This document shows, piece after piece, positions 52,609 to 61,722 of a stretch of 64,000 bases of DNA. The notes under the pieces are model-generated. The model was not told the origin of the DNA and did not search any database. It saw nothing but the letters and a program-made list of their open reading frames with translations. How positions within the stretch are numbered: position 1 is the first letter of the stretch; every line of letters starts with the position of its first letter. A program made the position numbers and the translations under genes. Origin of the DNA: Melioribacter sp051488685 (lineage in GTDB: Bacteria; Bacteroidota; Ignavibacteria; Ignavibacteriales; Melioribacteraceae); the NCBI RefSeq assembly GCF_051488685.1, contig NZ_JBPSEH010000001.1, positions 682,001-746,000 of the forward strand, given 5' to 3'.

Positions 52609-53136
52609 GATATTTTCAAGGCTGTTCTCCTCTTCGGGGGACAGCCTTCTTTTTTCACCGATTAGCAATGGCATTATTAAGATATAAACAAAAATAAGAA
52701 GAGCCAGTAAATAAAATAACAGACCTATTATATTGTCGTACTCAAGCAAGTTTATACTACTTAGAATATAATTCCAGTCGTGGTACACTTTGCTTCCGCC
52801 TAAAAGTCTCAATTTTTTCTCTGCTGCATCTGATGCATATATACTTATGTTAATTAAATTTTGAGCTAACCATAAAAGAAAAATCCTGGCGAGCGTATAT
52901 TTTTTTTCCTTGTAGTAATAAATTATAAAGAGCAAGGGAATGATAATTTGCATGAGAGTTCCACCGAGCGTATAGATAAATTTTCCAAAGAGAGCAAAAA
53001 CTCCGTGTCCTCCTTCATGAATGAGAAGATTTATTTCATTCAGAAGAAATACCTTTCCATCATTATGTATTAAAAAAATTATTGCCGGTAAAAATAGAAT
53101 CGAAGGCATCCATTTTTTTAGGTGACTATCAGTCAT
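52594..53136 (-). CDS. membrane protein with HEGGH motif
   Basis: The 180-residue protein has about five hydrophobic segments. NLLIHEGGHGVFALFG (about residues 36-51) is an HExxH zinc motif in a membrane setting, like M50 and related intramembrane metallopeptidases, although the second M50 motif is not clear. It overlaps the asparaginase gene by 8 bases, so the two are coupled, and its 3' end overlaps the convergent antiporter by 15 bases. Confidence 0.68.
   Translation of the reverse strand: MTDSHLKKWMPSILFLPAIIFLIHNDGKVFLLNEINLLIHEGGHGVFALFGKFIYTLGGTLMQIIIPLLFIIYYYKEKKYTLARIFLLWLAQNLINISIYASDAAEKKLRLLGGSKVYHDWNYILSSINLLEYDNIIGLLFYLLALLIFVYILIMPLLIGEKRRLSPEEENSLENILDEE
52618..52655 (+). terminator. 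Rho-independent terminator of the antiporter gene
   Basis: A 13-bp stem (AAGGCTGTTCTCC at 52618-52630 with GGGGGACAGCCTT at 52636-52648, two G:T pairs) has loop TCTTC and is followed by CTTTTTT. It starts 9 bases after the antiporter stop and lies inside the 3' coding end of the minus-strand membrane protein gene. Confidence 0.85.
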
Positions 53137-54106
53137 CGCCGAACATCGACCTTAATTTATCAATCTCTTTTGTAATACCGAGACAGACAATCAATTTTAT
53201 TCTGGCTTTTTGTCCGTTGAGATAGTCAGCAAAAATAACACCGATTTTCTTGAGCCACTTTCCTGCTCCTTCGTAACCGTAAATATCGAGAGTTTCTCCT
53301 GCGGGGCATCTGGAGACCAAAACAACTGGAATCCCTTTTTCAATAACGTATTTTATTCCCTCAAATGCTTTTGGAGGCACATTACCCACTCCCATTGCTT
53401 CTACAACCAGCCCTTCCGTTCCGCTATCTGCCGAATATTTGAAAAACTTATCGTCCATGCCTGCATAAACCTTAATTAAATCGACATTAGAATTTATTTT
53501 TTTTGTCTCAAACGTTTCAAGTTTTCTTGGCAAGCGATTAAAGATTACTCTGTCTTTTTCAACAAAACCAAGCGAGCCGAAATCGAGACTTCGAAATGTT
53601 TCAATATCTTCAGTATGAGTTTTTGTTACTTCGCTTGCTGCATTGATTTCTCCATTAAGACAGACCAGCACTCCCATGCCCCTGCTATTGGGATTGTTAA
53701 TAATCGATATTGCGTCGAGCAGGTTTTTTGGACCATCCCAATCGGGTTCAGAGCTGGTTTTCATTGCTCCAATAACAATTATCGGTTTCTGCGTCTTTAC
53801 AGTCAAATCGAGAAAATATGCAGTTTCTTCAAGCGTGTCCGTTCCGTGAGTTACTATTATACCGTCAATTTCTTTTTTCTTAATATAATTTTTAACTATT
53901 TCCGAAAGTTTAAGCATTAACTCCGGTGTCATGTGTGGTCCTGGGTAATTACCAAACTCGTAAACGGAAATTTTTGCCTTCTTATCAGCTTCTGGAATTA
54001 TTTTAAGCAATTCCTTGCCATGATAATAAGGTACGGCGGAATTGGTTTTCTTATCGATCTTCATCGAAAATGTGCCGCCTGTAAAAATTATTAAAATATT
54101 TTTCAC
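53129..54106 (-). CDS. L-asparaginase
   Basis: It hydrolyses asparagine to aspartate and ammonia. About 325 residues. The first catalytic Thr is in IFTGGTFSMKI near the N-terminus and the second in VTHGTDTLEETAYFL (about residue 84), as in type I/II asparaginases. No signal peptide, so cytoplasmic. I start at the GTG at 54106 because GGAG stands 7 bases before it; an in-frame ATG at 54151 would add 15 basic residues that are not typical. It leads a two-gene unit with the HEGGH membrane protein. Confidence 0.92.
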   Translation of the reverse strand: MKNILIIFTGGTFSMKIDKKTNSAVPYYHGKELLKIIPEADKKAKISVYEFGNYPGPHMTPELMLKLSEIVKNYIKKKEIDGIIVTHGTDTLEETAYFLDLTVKTQKPIIVIGAMKTSSEPDWDGPKNLLDAISIINNPNSRGMGVLVCLNGEINAASEVTKTHTEDIETFRSLDFGSLGFVEKDRVIFNRLPRKLETFETKKINSNVDLIKVYAGMDDKFFKYSADSGTEGLVVEAMGVGNVPPKAFEGIKYVIEKGIPVVLVSRCPAGETLDIYGYEGAGKWLKKIGVIFADYLNGQKARIKLIVCLGITKEIDKLRSMFGDD

Positions 54107-54494
54107 TTTCTTTCTCCATTTTTTTCGTAATTCAAAATAAATTGAGTTCATCGAAAAGAAAAGTGAAAAAGAATTTAAAATTAATTTGCTCTTATCGTCG
54201 GCAACTCATATTTTCACGCCCGGATAAGGTATAGAAAACAGGTGTTGATAATTTGTTGATAAGTTGATTGTGTGAAACGTTTCACATCGCGTTTACAAGG
54301 GTAATTTTATCAACTTTACTATTAATTTTTGTTCGTTATTTTACTGCAAATTCCGTAACCTCCTTAATTTTAAGGAGTTATAAAATTTATTTAATGTGAA
54401 TAATTTGTGGAAATTAAACCTTTTCACTTACAGTTTTCTTAACAAATAATTAATATTCTCAATTTTTTCATTAATCTAATTGTGGATAAGTGAT
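54107..54494. other. candidate origin region upstream of dnaA
   Basis: 388 bases with DnaA-box-like sites: TGTTGATAA at 54243-54251 and 54254-54262, TTATCAACT at 54307-54315 and a perfect TGTGGATAA at 54481-54489. Between them lies a T/A-rich stretch (about 54361-54480) that could unwind. The last box overlaps the dnaA translation start, consistent with DnaA autoregulation. Confidence 0.65.
54271..54286. promoter_or_regulatory. 16-bp palindrome upstream of dnaA
   Basis: TGTGAAACGTTTCACA is a perfect palindrome with a central CG, the look of LacI/CcpA-family operators. It is built from the parS half-sites in swapped order but is not a parS site. It lies among the DnaA boxes. Confidence 0.55.
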
Positions 54495-55904
54495 ATGGAA
54501 TTTAATCAATCTGCTCTAAATACCGAAAAGATTGAAACTGAAAAAAACGCAAAAGATATCTGGAAAGAATGCTTGAGTATTATCAAAGATAATGTTCCTT
54601 ATATAACCTATAATACCTGGTTTTTACCCATAAAGCCATACGAGCTCGAAAATAATACGTTAAAAATATTCGTACCGAATAACTTTTTTATCGAGTGGAT
54701 CGAAGAGCATTACAACACATTAATTAACAGAACTGTAAATCAAGTTCTCGGTCCTGAAGGTAAACTTGTTTACATTGTTTATGAAGAAAACTATCCCTTT
54801 GAAGAAACAACAGAAGCGGTAAAGGAGGAAAAACAAGAGCCTGTTGTTTTAGAAAAGAAGAAAAATGAATTCGAGTCATTTCTTAATCCACGCTATACAT
54901 TTGAAAATTTTATAAAGGGAGAGGGAAATCAACTTGCACGAGCCGCTGCTCTGGCTGTGGCCGATAATCCTGGTCAGACTTCTTTTAATCCTCTTTTTAT
55001 TTACGGAGGTGTAGGTCTCGGAAAAACCCACTTGATGCATGCAATTGGAAATAAAATTTTGGAGAAAGATTCATCAAAAAAAGTAATTTATCTTTCTTCC
55101 GACGCTTTTACTGTTGAATTTGTAGAAGCTATCCAGAGCGACCGCGTTAACGAGTTCTCTGCTTTTTATAAAAGCATGGATACACTTATTATCGATGATA
55201 TACAATTCCTGGTTGGCAAGGAAAAAACGCTCGACTTATTTTTCCAGATATTCAATACACTTCATCAAAGTGGAAAACAGATAGTTTTATCGAGCGATAA
55301 ACCACCGAAAGAATTGAAAGGCCTAAACGAAAGATTAATTTCGAGATTTTCCTGGGGTCTTACAGCAGATATTCAACCCCCAGATTTTGAAACTCGCGTA
55401 GCAATCTTAAAAAACAAGAGCGAAAGTTTTGGACTGGAACTTTCAAACGAAATTTATGAATATATTGCACACAATATCACATCGAACATTAGAGAACTGG
55501 AAGGATGTCTGATAAAAATTCTTGCGACTTCTTCTCTTAACTCAAAAGAAATCGACTTTGCACTTGTCAAAAAAATTGTAAAGGAAGTTTCTACAAACAA
55601 GCATGTTTCCATTTCCATTGATTACATAACTAAGGTCGTCTGCGATTACTTTAAAGTGGACGAAAACAAAGTACGCGAAAAAAACCGCAAGAAAGAAATT
55701 GTACTTGCCCGTCAAATAGCAATGTACCTTTCCAAAATATTGACCAAGTCATCACTCAAAACCATTGGTCTTCACTTTGGTGGACGCGATCACTCAACCG
55801 TGATACACGCTTTTAATACTATGGAACAAATGTTAGAAAAAGATAGCAACGTTAAAGAGATAATAGAAAACTTAAAAAACAAGATCGAAATGAGCGCTGT
55901 TTGA
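54495..55904 (+). CDS. dnaA: chromosomal replication initiator DnaA
   Basis: It binds DnaA boxes and opens the origin. About 469 residues from the ATG at 54495; an in-frame TTG at 54480 would add five residues. Domain I (ITYNTWFLPIKPYEL) is followed by an acidic linker, the AAA+ domain with GGVGLGKTH (about 170-178) and DDIQFL, and the C-terminal DNA-binding domain with signature GGRDHSTVIHA (about 428). Confidence 0.98.
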   Translation: MEFNQSALNTEKIETEKNAKDIWKECLSIIKDNVPYITYNTWFLPIKPYELENNTLKIFVPNNFFIEWIEEHYNTLINRTVNQVLGPEGKLVYIVYEENYPFEETTEAVKEEKQEPVVLEKKKNEFESFLNPRYTFENFIKGEGNQLARAAALAVADNPGQTSFNPLFIYGGVGLGKTHLMHAIGNKILEKDSSKKVIYLSSDAFTVEFVEAIQSDRVNEFSAFYKSMDTLIIDDIQFLVGKEKTLDLFFQIFNTLHQSGKQIVLSSDKPPKELKGLNERLISRFSWGLTADIQPPDFETRVAILKNKSESFGLELSNEIYEYIAHNITSNIRELEGCLIKILATSSLNSKEIDFALVKKIVKEVSTNKHVSISIDYITKVVCDYFKVDENKVREKNRKKEIVLARQIAMYLSKILTKSSLKTIGLHFGGRDHSTVIHAFNTMEQMLEKDSNVKEIIENLKNKIEMSAV

Positions 55905-56207
55905 GTGTTTATATCTTGTTGGTAAACTGTTTTTTAGCTGTGGATAATTTCTTTTTATAAACATCCTTTTGATAACTCACTTTTTTCAACTGTTTATCCA
56001 CAATAATAAAATTTAACAATGTTCCTTTTTAATCTATTAACGAGACTTTCAGTGCTTATCAACATATCAACATCGTTATTGTTTTTATTCTTTTGTTTAT
56101 ATAATAAAACTATAAAAACATAATAATTACGTGTGTGGACAAGGCTAAAATAAAATTGTTTATCTCTCTCTATTTTATTATTTTTTGTTGAAAGCTGGAG
56201 ATTATTT
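55905..56207. other. candidate origin region between dnaA and dnaN
   Basis: 303 bases with perfect DnaA boxes TGTGGATAA (55939-55947) and TTATCCACA (55994-56002), plus TTATCAACA (56056-56064) and a one-mismatch TGTGGACAA (56134-56142), around very AT-rich sequence. With the region upstream of dnaA it could form a bipartite oriC. Confidence 0.7.
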
Positions 56208-57329
56208 ATGGAATTTAAAGTAAACAGTAAAGAACTTGAAAAACTACTTGCCAAAATTATTCCCGCTGTGCCTACAAGAACTCCAATGCAAATACTCGAA
56301 AACTTTCTTCTTGAAGTTGAAAACGGAGTTCTGACTATTTATGCAACGGACCTTGAAATATCTCTGAAGTCGTTTTTGAATATAGCATCCGACGAAAATG
56401 TAAAAATAGTTATTCAAGCGCGTTTGTTTTACGACATAATAAAATCGTTTAAGGATACTACTGTTCACTTTAAAATTAACAGTAATAAACGACTCGAAAT
56501 AACTACAGAAAATGGAAGATACACATTAAGTTATATCGACGCAGACGAATACCCGGAAATTCCAACCATAAATACAAGCAACGAAGTATATGAAATTTCG
56601 ATCAACGGCCAGGAACTGAAGAACGCATTCGACAAAACCGCTTTTGCTATGAGTAAAGAAGAGATAAGACCAGCAATGATGGGAACTCTTTTTGAATTTT
56701 GCGACGATGGATTGAGATTTGTCACAACAGATGGACATCGTCTTGTTAATTATCTGAATAAAAGTATAAAGACGGATATTAATAAACAGTATGTGATTCC
56801 AGAACGTGCTGTAACAGTTCTATCCAAAGTGCTGGACGAAAAAGAGCTGAAGATTTATTTTACGAACAGTTATGTGTCGTTCAAATTAAACGATATGGAA
56901 TTAATTACACGTTTAATAGCACAAAAATATCCGGAGTACAAGAGTGTAATACCTCTCGAAAATGAATATAAGCTACGACTTAAAACAAATGAAGTACTTG
57001 AGTCAATCAAAAGAATGATGCTTTTTACAACAAGTACTACGAGAAGAGTAAAGTTCTCGATTGACACCGATAAAGTTATAATTTCTGCTGAGGATATCGA
57101 TATAGGTGCGGCAGGCGAAGAAAAAGTGATGTGCGACTACCAGGGAGAAAAAATGGAGATTGGATTCAATTCTACTTATATCAATGATATTTTAAGTCAT
57201 CTTTCGGATTACGATGAAATAATATTAAAACTGCACTCGCCTACCAAAGCAGTTATTATTGAACCGGTGGAACAGAAAGAAAATACAGATTTGATGATGC
57301 TGTTGATGCCCGTACGTTTGAATACATAA
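56208..57329 (+). CDS. dnaN: DNA polymerase III beta sliding clamp
   Basis: The 373-residue dimeric ring tethers the polymerase to DNA. Three repeated clamp domains are visible, with the expected GTLFEFCDDGLRFVTTDGHRL in domain 2 and the C-terminal LMLLMPVRL end that forms the partner-binding pocket. GGAG lies 8 bases before the ATG. The stop is one base before recF. Confidence 0.97.
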   Translation: MEFKVNSKELEKLLAKIIPAVPTRTPMQILENFLLEVENGVLTIYATDLEISLKSFLNIASDENVKIVIQARLFYDIIKSFKDTTVHFKINSNKRLEITTENGRYTLSYIDADEYPEIPTINTSNEVYEISINGQELKNAFDKTAFAMSKEEIRPAMMGTLFEFCDDGLRFVTTDGHRLVNYLNKSIKTDINKQYVIPERAVTVLSKVLDEKELKIYFTNSYVSFKLNDMELITRLIAQKYPEYKSVIPLENEYKLRLKTNEVLESIKRMMLFTTSTTRRVKFSIDTDKVIISAEDIDIGAAGEEKVMCDYQGEKMEIGFNSTYINDILSHLSDYDEIILKLHSPTKAVIIEPVEQKENTDLMMLLMPVRLNT

Positions 57330-57330
57330 G

Positions 57331-58431
57331 ATGATCCTAAGAAATATAAACTTGCGCAATTTCAGACTGCATGAAGACACATCGGTAGAATTTTCCAATA
57401 AATTAAATTTCCTGGTAGGAGGAAACGGACAGGGAAAGACATCCATTTTAGAAGCTATCTACTACCTTTGTACCACAAAGAATCTTTTATCTTTTTCAGA
57501 TTCCGATACTGTAACTTTTGGCAGGCAATTTATGGAAATTAGAGGAGTTATTGAAGATTTGGCAGTCCATTCGGTTCGTTTGAACTTCGATTCCAGGAGA
57601 AAGTACTATTATCTCGACGATAAAATTATTCCTAATTCAGCCGAAATAATCGGCAAATTTCCCATTGTAACACTTATTCAGTCAGACCACCTGCTTACTC
57701 AAGGGTCTCCTTCCGATAGAAGGAAATTCGTCGATTCAACACTTTCACAGCTAAGTCATTCATATTTGAACATCTATATCGATTACAATAAAATTCTGAG
57801 ACAACGTTCAAACCTATTGTCTCAAATTAGAGAAAACAGAAACACAAATCTTTACGACCAGCTGGAAGCCTGGACGGAATCGCTGATTCTCAAAGGTACT
57901 CAGATTATTGAACATAGAATTAAATTTGTATCGGAATTTAATGAATACCTAAGGCAAGCATATCAGCACATAATGGGGGAAATCGAGATTCCTTACATAA
58001 ATTATACTACGCTCTGCAACCCAGAAGAAAAGATAAATGAGGAATTTAGAAAACAAATTGATCTTGCAAGGGACGAGGAAATAAGGAGGGGAGTAAATTT
58101 AATTGGTCCACACCGTGACGATTTGATTTTTTTAATTAACTACAAAGAATTAAAAAAATATGGTTCGCAAGGTCAGCATAAAACTTTTCAGATAGCGTTG
58201 AAGTTCGCGCAGTTTTTTTATATCAAGGAAAGACTGAATAGAATACCCATTTTTTTGATGGACGATGTCTTCGGTGAGCTCGATAAAAAACGCGCTGAAA
58301 AAATTAGCGGCTATCTTTCTGAAATAGGACAGGCTTTTATTACTATGACCGACCTGACATATTTTGAAGAACTCAATAACGACAATAGAATGATAAAAGT
58401 AGAAAATGGCAAAGCAAAAGTTGTCAACTGA
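57331..58431 (+). CDS. recF: DNA replication and repair protein RecF
   Basis: This SMC-like ATPase helps load RecA on gapped DNA. The 366-residue protein has Walker A GGNGQGKTSILEAIYYL (about 31-47), the ABC signature region SQGQHKTFQIAL and Walker B IFLMDDVFGELD. It directly follows dnaN and overlaps the DUF721 gene by 26 bases. Confidence 0.96.
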   Translation: MILRNINLRNFRLHEDTSVEFSNKLNFLVGGNGQGKTSILEAIYYLCTTKNLLSFSDSDTVTFGRQFMEIRGVIEDLAVHSVRLNFDSRRKYYYLDDKIIPNSAEIIGKFPIVTLIQSDHLLTQGSPSDRRKFVDSTLSQLSHSYLNIYIDYNKILRQRSNLLSQIRENRNTNLYDQLEAWTESLILKGTQIIEHRIKFVSEFNEYLRQAYQHIMGEIEIPYINYTTLCNPEEKINEEFRKQIDLARDEEIRRGVNLIGPHRDDLIFLINYKELKKYGSQGQHKTFQIALKFAQFFYIKERLNRIPIFLMDDVFGELDKKRAEKISGYLSEIGQAFITMTDLTYFEELNNDNRMIKVENGKAKVVN

Positions 58432-58702
58432 CATTAAGAGTATAAGTCAGATTATTGAGCAGGAAGAATTTAAGAATCTGAGAGAAATTGCGGAATCGTA
58501 CGAAGTTGTAGAAGAATTTTACACGATTTTTCCAGAATTGAAAGAAATCGCAGTACCGAAAAAAGTGGAAGACAAGGTGCTTTTTATAAAGGTCGAAAAT
58601 TCTGTTTGGAAAAGCGAGCTCTTTTTATACAGAAAACAGATAACAGAAAAGATCAATAACTTTTTTAATAAACAGATTTTAAAAACAATAAAACTGATAT
58701 AA
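58406..58702 (+). CDS. DUF721 (DciA-like) family protein
   Basis: The 98-residue protein matches the short DUF721 type found between recF and gyrB: KVEDKVLFIKVENSVWKSELFLYRK is the family core. Longer relatives (DciA) load the replicative helicase; for short forms this is only presumed. The start at 58406 lies within recF. Confidence 0.82.
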   Translation: MAKQKLSTDIKSISQIIEQEEFKNLREIAESYEVVEEFYTIFPELKEIAVPKKVEDKVLFIKVENSVWKSELFLYRKQITEKINNFFNKQILKTIKLI

Positions 58703-58704
58703 AC

Positions 58705-60693
58705 ATGAAAAACAACACAGTTCAAAATGGTGAATACACAGCCAAAAATATTAACATATTAAAAGGACTTGAAGCAGTACGAAAACGTCCTGCAATGTAT
58801 ATTGGGGACATTGGTTCTCGTGGTTTACATCATCTTATTAACGAAGTGGTAGACAACAGTATAGACGAAGCTTTAGCAGGTTTTAACGATACAGTTATTG
58901 TCACAATACATAAGGATCAGAGTATAACAGTAGAAGATTTTGGAAGGGGAATTCCTGTAGATATTCATCCAGTCGAAAAAAAATCTGCACTCGAAGTAGT
59001 AATGACTGTCTTACATGCCGGCGGTAAGTTCGATAAAAGCTCGTACAAAGTTTCTGGTGGTTTACATGGTGTAGGCGTTTCTGTTGTTAACGCTCTTTCA
59101 GAATGGCTGAGAGCTGAAGTAAGAAGAGATGGTAAAATTTATATGCAGGAATACAAAAGAGGAGTACCTCAGGGCCCGGTTAAAGAAATTGGAACTTATA
59201 AAAAAGGTACTTCTGGCACAAAAATAACGTTCAAACCAGACAAAGAAATTTTCAAAACAGTAAAATTCAAATACGAAATAGTAGCTGAAAGACTTAGAGA
59301 GCTGGCCTACCTGAATAAAAATGTTACCATGATTTTAAAAGACGAGAATGAAGGCATTGAAGAAAAATATCATTTTAAAGGCGGACTGATTGACTTTGTT
59401 AAGTATCTCGACGAACAACGCAATCCTCTCCATAAACCGATCTACATCGAAGGGGAAAAAGAAGGAACTCCGGTTGAGATAGCATTTGAGTACAGCGACT
59501 CCTACAGTGAAAACGTTCACACTTATGTCAATAACATAAATACAATTGAAGGCGGAACTCATTTAGTTGGATTCCGAAGCGCTCTCACAAGAACTTTTAA
59601 TAATTACGCTTACAAGAATGGGCTTATTAAAGAAAACAGTAAAATCACTCTGACTGGAGATGATTTTAAAGAAGGACTAACGGCAGTCATTTCAGTAAAA
59701 GTTATGGAGCCTCAATTTGAAGGGCAAACAAAAACCAAACTCGGAAACAGCGAGGTTAAGTCGATAGTTGAGTCGATTGTTGGAGAAAAACTTTCAGAAT
59801 ATCTCGAAGAAAATCCCTCTGTAGCAAGAAAGATTATAGAAAAAAGTGTCAAAGCTGCCGAAGCAAGAGAAGCCGCAAGAAAAGCTCGAGAATTAATTAG
59901 AAGAAAAAATGCTCTCGATACATTAAATCTTCCAGGCAAATTGGCTGACTGTTCTATCAACGACCCTGAGCACTGCGAGATTTATATTGTTGAAGGCGAC
60001 TCGGCAGGTGGATCGGCCAAACAAGGACGCGATAGAAGATTCCAGGCAATCCTTCCAATTAAAGGAAAAATTATCAACGTCGAAAAAGCAAATATTAACA
60101 AGATACTCGAAAATCAAGAAATACAGGCAATAATATCTGCTATTGGTGCCGGTATCGGCGATGAATTCGATGCTTCTAAGTCGAGATATGGTAAAATTAT
60201 TTTAATGACGGATGCCGACGTAGACGGAAGCCACATCAGAACACTTCTACTGACGTTCTTCTATCGTTATATGAAAGACTTAATCAATCAGGGGAAAATT
60301 TATATTGCACAGCCGCCTCTTTATAAAATAAAAAAAGGTAAAGAAGAATATTATGCTTACGATGACGAGGAGCGCGACTCAATTTTGAAACGTTTGAAGA
60401 GTGACTCTAAAGGAAAAGATGAAGACGAGGTTTATGAAGTTGAGGAAGGAGAAGAAGGAACTCAAAAACAAATGAAAGGAATTGTTGTATCGAGATATAA
60501 AGGACTTGGAGAAATGAATCCTGAACAATTGTGGCAGACAACAATGAATCCCGAAACAAGAACAATACTTCAGGTCAATCTTGAGAGTGCTGCAGCGGCC
60601 GATAAAATCTTTGAAACTCTTATGGGGGATGCGGTTGAACCGAGAAGAGAGTTTATCGAAAAACATGCTAAATACGCAAATCTGGACGTTTAA
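58705..60693 (+). CDS. gyrB: DNA gyrase subunit B
   Basis: The 662-residue ATPase subunit of gyrase drives negative supercoiling. GHKL ATPase motifs are EVVDNSIDEA and GGLHGVGVSVVNALS; the Toprim domain has YIVEGDSAGGSAKQGRDR (about residues 430) and TDADVDGSHIRTLLL. The C-terminal segment has an acidic insert before the MKGIVVSRYKGLGEMNPEQL motif. Position after recF supports gyrB rather than parE. Confidence 0.96.
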   Translation: MKNNTVQNGEYTAKNINILKGLEAVRKRPAMYIGDIGSRGLHHLINEVVDNSIDEALAGFNDTVIVTIHKDQSITVEDFGRGIPVDIHPVEKKSALEVVMTVLHAGGKFDKSSYKVSGGLHGVGVSVVNALSEWLRAEVRRDGKIYMQEYKRGVPQGPVKEIGTYKKGTSGTKITFKPDKEIFKTVKFKYEIVAERLRELAYLNKNVTMILKDENEGIEEKYHFKGGLIDFVKYLDEQRNPLHKPIYIEGEKEGTPVEIAFEYSDSYSENVHTYVNNINTIEGGTHLVGFRSALTRTFNNYAYKNGLIKENSKITLTGDDFKEGLTAVISVKVMEPQFEGQTKTKLGNSEVKSIVESIVGEKLSEYLEENPSVARKIIEKSVKAAEAREAARKARELIRRKNALDTLNLPGKLADCSINDPEHCEIYIVEGDSAGGSAKQGRDRRFQAILPIKGKIINVEKANINKILENQEIQAIISAIGAGIGDEFDASKSRYGKIILMTDADVDGSHIRTLLLTFFYRYMKDLINQGKIYIAQPPLYKIKKGKEEYYAYDDEERDSILKRLKSDSKGKDEDEVYEVEEGEEGTQKQMKGIVVSRYKGLGEMNPEQLWQTTMNPETRTILQVNLESAAAADKIFETLMGDAVEPRREFIEKHAKYANLDV

Positions 60694-61688
60694 TGCATAA
60701 ACATCATAAATATAATCATCCGGTTAAGGAATATATAAGGAGCGACTATACCGCTTTGAATCAGGAGTTAACAATCGAAGAGGCCTTAGAAAAAATCCGC
60801 ATGGAAGGCATTGGAGAAAGGATTGTATATTTTTATGTGGTCGACAACGAGGAAAAACTGGTAGGAGTGTTACCTACAAGAAGATTGTTAACTGCTTCAA
60901 AAAATACACATATTAAAGATATTATGATTACACGTGTGGCAGCTCTGCCCGATAACGCTACAGTTTATGATGCATGTGAGTTTTTCGTTACATATAAATT
61001 TCTGGCGCTTCCTGTAGTCGATAAAGATCACAAAATAATCGGTATTGTGGATGTGACATTATTTACTGAGGAATTACTTGAACTGGATCCGGATATCGAA
61101 GCACGCCAAAAAAAGAGTGATATATTCGAAATCATCGGTTTTACAATCGAAGAAATAAAAAATGCCACACCGCTAAAAGCGTGGAGATATCGCTTTCCCT
61201 GGCTCATTACAACAATTATCAGTGGCACTATTTGTGCCCTGCTTGCCGGCTTCTTTGAAGCTACTTTAGCCGAAAGTATTGTAATCGCTTTTTTTATTAC
61301 GCTTGTACTTGGACTCGGTGAAAGCATAAGTATACAATCAATGACGGTATCAATTCAAGCCCTTCATACAAATCGCCCTACGAAGGAATGGTATCTGAAA
61401 TCGATTGTCAAAGAATTAAAAACCTCAGCCTTGTTGGGATTAAGTTGTGCGCTGGTTGTTTTTGCCGTAATTGTTATCTGGAAGAAAGATCTTAATGCTG
61501 CATTTGTAGTTGGACTGAGTATTATTATAGTGGAATTGCTGGCTGCTTTCTGGGGAATTAGTGTACCGGCAATTTTACACAGAACAAATTTAGACCCAAA
61601 AATTTCTTCTGGACCTGTAACGCTTGCTCTTACCGATATTGGAACAATTTTATTTTATCTCGGGTCTGCAAGTTTGATACTGAAATAA
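60693..61688 (+). CDS. MgtE-like magnesium transporter with CBS pair
   Basis: The 331-residue protein has two CBS repeats (about 15-135) that would sense Mg2+ or nucleotide, then an MgtE transmembrane domain with five hydrophobic segments. The pore motif region is LGESISIQSMTVSIQAL and the end is SSGPVTLALTDIGTILFYL. The usual N-terminal MgtE domain is missing or very short. Its ATG overlaps the gyrB stop by one base, so the two are coupled, and gyrA follows. Confidence 0.87.
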   Translation: MHKHHKYNHPVKEYIRSDYTALNQELTIEEALEKIRMEGIGERIVYFYVVDNEEKLVGVLPTRRLLTASKNTHIKDIMITRVAALPDNATVYDACEFFVTYKFLALPVVDKDHKIIGIVDVTLFTEELLELDPDIEARQKKSDIFEIIGFTIEEIKNATPLKAWRYRFPWLITTIISGTICALLAGFFEATLAESIVIAFFITLVLGLGESISIQSMTVSIQALHTNRPTKEWYLKSIVKELKTSALLGLSCALVVFAVIVIWKKDLNAAFVVGLSIIIVELLAAFWGISVPAILHRTNLDPKISSGPVTLALTDIGTILFYLGSASLILK

Positions 61689-61722
61689 ATTAGAAATTAT
61701 TAATTAATACAGACTGGAAATA

